Shown: piece after piece, positions 6,508 through 7,738 of the stretch
Position numbering within the stretch: position 1 is the stretch's first letter
How the letters are laid out: each line of letters opens with the position of its first letter
Assembly: GCA_028706895.1 (NCBI GenBank)
Contig: JAQTVG010000040.1
Location: 1 to 7,738, forward strand
DNA: 7,738 nt
Direction of reading: 5' to 3'
From: Candidatus Omnitrophota bacterium
GTDB taxonomy: Bacteria; Omnitrophota; Gorgyraeia; Gygaellales; Profunditerraquicolaceae
The notes under the pieces: generated by a model
Database searches by the model: none
What the model saw: only the letters and a program-made list of their open reading frames with translations
What the model was told of the DNA's origin: nothing
Program-made: the position numbers and the translations under genes

Positions 6508-7548
6508 ATGAATATAATTGTACTCACCATATCGGCAGGCCTGTTATTTGTCCTATTGATGGCGCACTCTTATATTATAAGAGGGGCGCGCATTACAATA
6601 ACATTCTTTCTGTTTGCTTTTGCCCTGATGTTTTATAAAGAATCCATCAGGCCGCTGTTAGATAACGTTTCTTTTATACAAGTCACCTTCCCCAGAAGTT
6701 ATGAATTATTAATCCAGAATGTCCCCGGGCTCGTGCGCCAGCTGACTGTCATAACCGGCTGGATGATTACGTTCTATTTGAGCTGGTGTTTTTCCGAACA
6801 GATTCTTTTAAGGTTCAATAATTTTAAGAAAAAGCTTTTCCCTGCGCTGGTATTCAGCTTGATGGCTACTGCCAGTATTTGCTATTGCATGGAAACTATT
6901 GGAGCAAATATGGGCTGGTGGGCGTGGAAATATTATACGCCTAACTTAGAACGTTTCCTTATGGGATTTCCTATTGAGGCGGTTACAGGGTGGGTCCATA
7001 TGGGCTTTTTTGTTTTAGCGTCTTTTTTCCTGATGGAATGTTCAAAGTATAAAACCGCAAAATGGAAGGGCGTATTCCTGCTTATATATTTAATGCACCT
7101 CTGGTTTATACCCGTTTTTGGTTTTATGAAGTATTTTATCGCGATGAACTTCCTGATAATTAACGCTGTCTTTTTTTCTTTCTTTAGCAGCCTGCGGTTA
7201 GAATATCCAGAGCCCCGGTTCATGGGGCCAAACCATAAACTATTGCGTTATATAAATCTACTTCCGCTCCTTGTGGCGTCGTTAATATTGCTATTCGTTG
7301 TTATTAGCGAAATATTCTTATTAAAAGAGCCGCAATTAATCATTTCAATAATACCCCTGTTGACTATTTTGTTTCTATCCATAAAGAAGATACCTTTATT
7401 TTTTATCCTGATTTTATCCGCCTCTTCATTTTTTATAATGAAGGAAAGGGCAATATTTTCTCTGGTGCCTGTTATTTTTGCAATAATGCTGTGGGCGATA
7501 GATAAAATATATCAGCTAACCAGGCCCTTGGACATGCGTAATTTATGA
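6508..7548 (+). CDS. Polytopic membrane protein of unknown function (weak carotenoid-biosynthesis-like motif)
   Basis: I do not recognise this 346-residue protein with confidence. It has about eight to ten hydrophobic segments, beginning at residue 2 and ending near 332, with short basic loops (around 104-109 and 227-246). The notable part is 129-162, where E129-x-I-G-x3-G-x-W-x-W (METIGANMGWWAW) is followed after about ten residues by MGFPIEAVTGW. A membrane glutamate followed by G...G-x-W/Y-x-W/Y and then a G-x-P-x-E/W segment resembles the layout of CruF/DUF422-type carotenoid hydratases and related cyclases. The resemblance is by eye only, and no carotenoid genes are visible here. The ATG at 6508 is preceded by an extended -10 but no clear Shine-Dalgarno. 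It overlaps the next gene by 4 bases (ATGA), indicating a common operon. Existence of the gene is sure, its role is not. Confidence 0.8.
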   Translation: MNIIVLTISAGLLFVLLMAHSYIIRGARITITFFLFAFALMFYKESIRPLLDNVSFIQVTFPRSYELLIQNVPGLVRQLTVITGWMITFYLSWCFSEQILLRFNNFKKKLFPALVFSLMATASICYCMETIGANMGWWAWKYYTPNLERFLMGFPIEAVTGWVHMGFFVLASFFLMECSKYKTAKWKGVFLLIYLMHLWFIPVFGFMKYFIAMNFLIINAVFFSFFSSLRLEYPEPRFMGPNHKLLRYINLLPLLVASLILLFVVISEIFLLKEPQLIISIIPLLTILFLSIKKIPLFFILILSASSFFIMKERAIFSLVPVIFAIMLWAIDKIYQLTRPLDMRNL

Positions 7549-7738
7549 TAATGAAAAAGCCCGGTATTCTGAAAATATCTTATTTTGTGGTCGGCGCAGT
7601 AATATATTTATTTTTATCATATCAATTAACTATTTTTTTAAAAAGAATAGAGAGGCGAGAGCGGCTCCCCAGGGTCCTTATGTCAGTTTATAAAGGCCCT
7701 TCTGTTGCTATCTCGGGGAATATGGTCTTTAATGGCCA
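7545..7738 (+). CDS. Partial membrane-anchored protein of unknown function, 3'-truncated by window edge
   Basis: An open frame runs from the ATG at 7545 to the window end, at least 64 codons with no stop. The ATG overlaps the TGA of the preceding gene (ATGA), the classic translational-coupling arrangement; a second ATG at 7551 giving an MKKPG start is an alternative. After a short basic head, residues about 10-32 form a single hydrophobic helix, followed by a strongly charged stretch (LKRIERRERLPR), then a less charged segment with SVYKGPSVAISGN. This looks like a signal anchor with a downstream soluble domain; charge distribution does not settle which side it faces. The family is not recognisable from what is present. 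Confidence 0.7.
   Translation, partial: MIMKKPGILKISYFVVGAVIYLFLSYQLTIFLKRIERRERLPRVLMSVYKGPSVAISGNMVFNG

Overview
This is a bacterial window, AT-rich by eye (roughly 40% GC), with tightly packed protein genes and no RNA genes, mobile elements or CRISPR arrays. Arginine is very often AGG/AGA, ATA isoleucine is common, and spacing is only a few bases inside gene clusters. The protein set combines a spermidine-synthase-like fold, an FAD oxidoreductase of the HemY/UDP-galactopyranose-mutase-like type, a GT-C membrane glycosyltransferase and a B12-type radical SAM enzyme. Such sets are common in genomes of uncultivated bacteria such as Omnitrophota or related lineages. That taxonomic guess is low-confidence inference; no marker gene is present.

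Positions 1-5562 hold four + strand genes, very likely one operon: the 3' part of a spermidine-synthase-like protein (open at the left edge), an FAD-dependent oxidoreductase, an integral-membrane glycosyltransferase with a C-terminal soluble domain, and a radical SAM protein with an N-terminal cobalamin-binding-like domain. Gaps are 3, 13 and 6 bases, so translation is probably coupled. The set suggests modification of a lipid, a polyprenyl-linked sugar or a surface glycan, but no substrate can be read from the sequence.

Positions 5552-6445 hold a - strand EamA/DMT-family transporter. Its 3' end overlaps the radical SAM gene by 11 bases in convergent orientation. A 62-base gap (6446-6507) separates it from a divergent + strand gene. 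The gap carries a good sigma70-type promoter for the transporter (TTGACT, 17 bases, TATGAT) and an extended -10 (TGCTATAAT) facing the other way; the two -10 elements overlap.

Positions 6508-7738 start a second + strand cluster. It contains a polytopic membrane protein of uncertain family, with a Glu/Trp-rich motif faintly like the carotenoid-biosynthesis CruF/DUF422 group. An ATGA overlap then leads into a membrane-anchored protein cut by the right edge. No strong rho-independent terminator is visible anywhere in the window. The most striking non-coding structure is a perfect 11-bp inverted repeat inside the glycosyltransferase gene.
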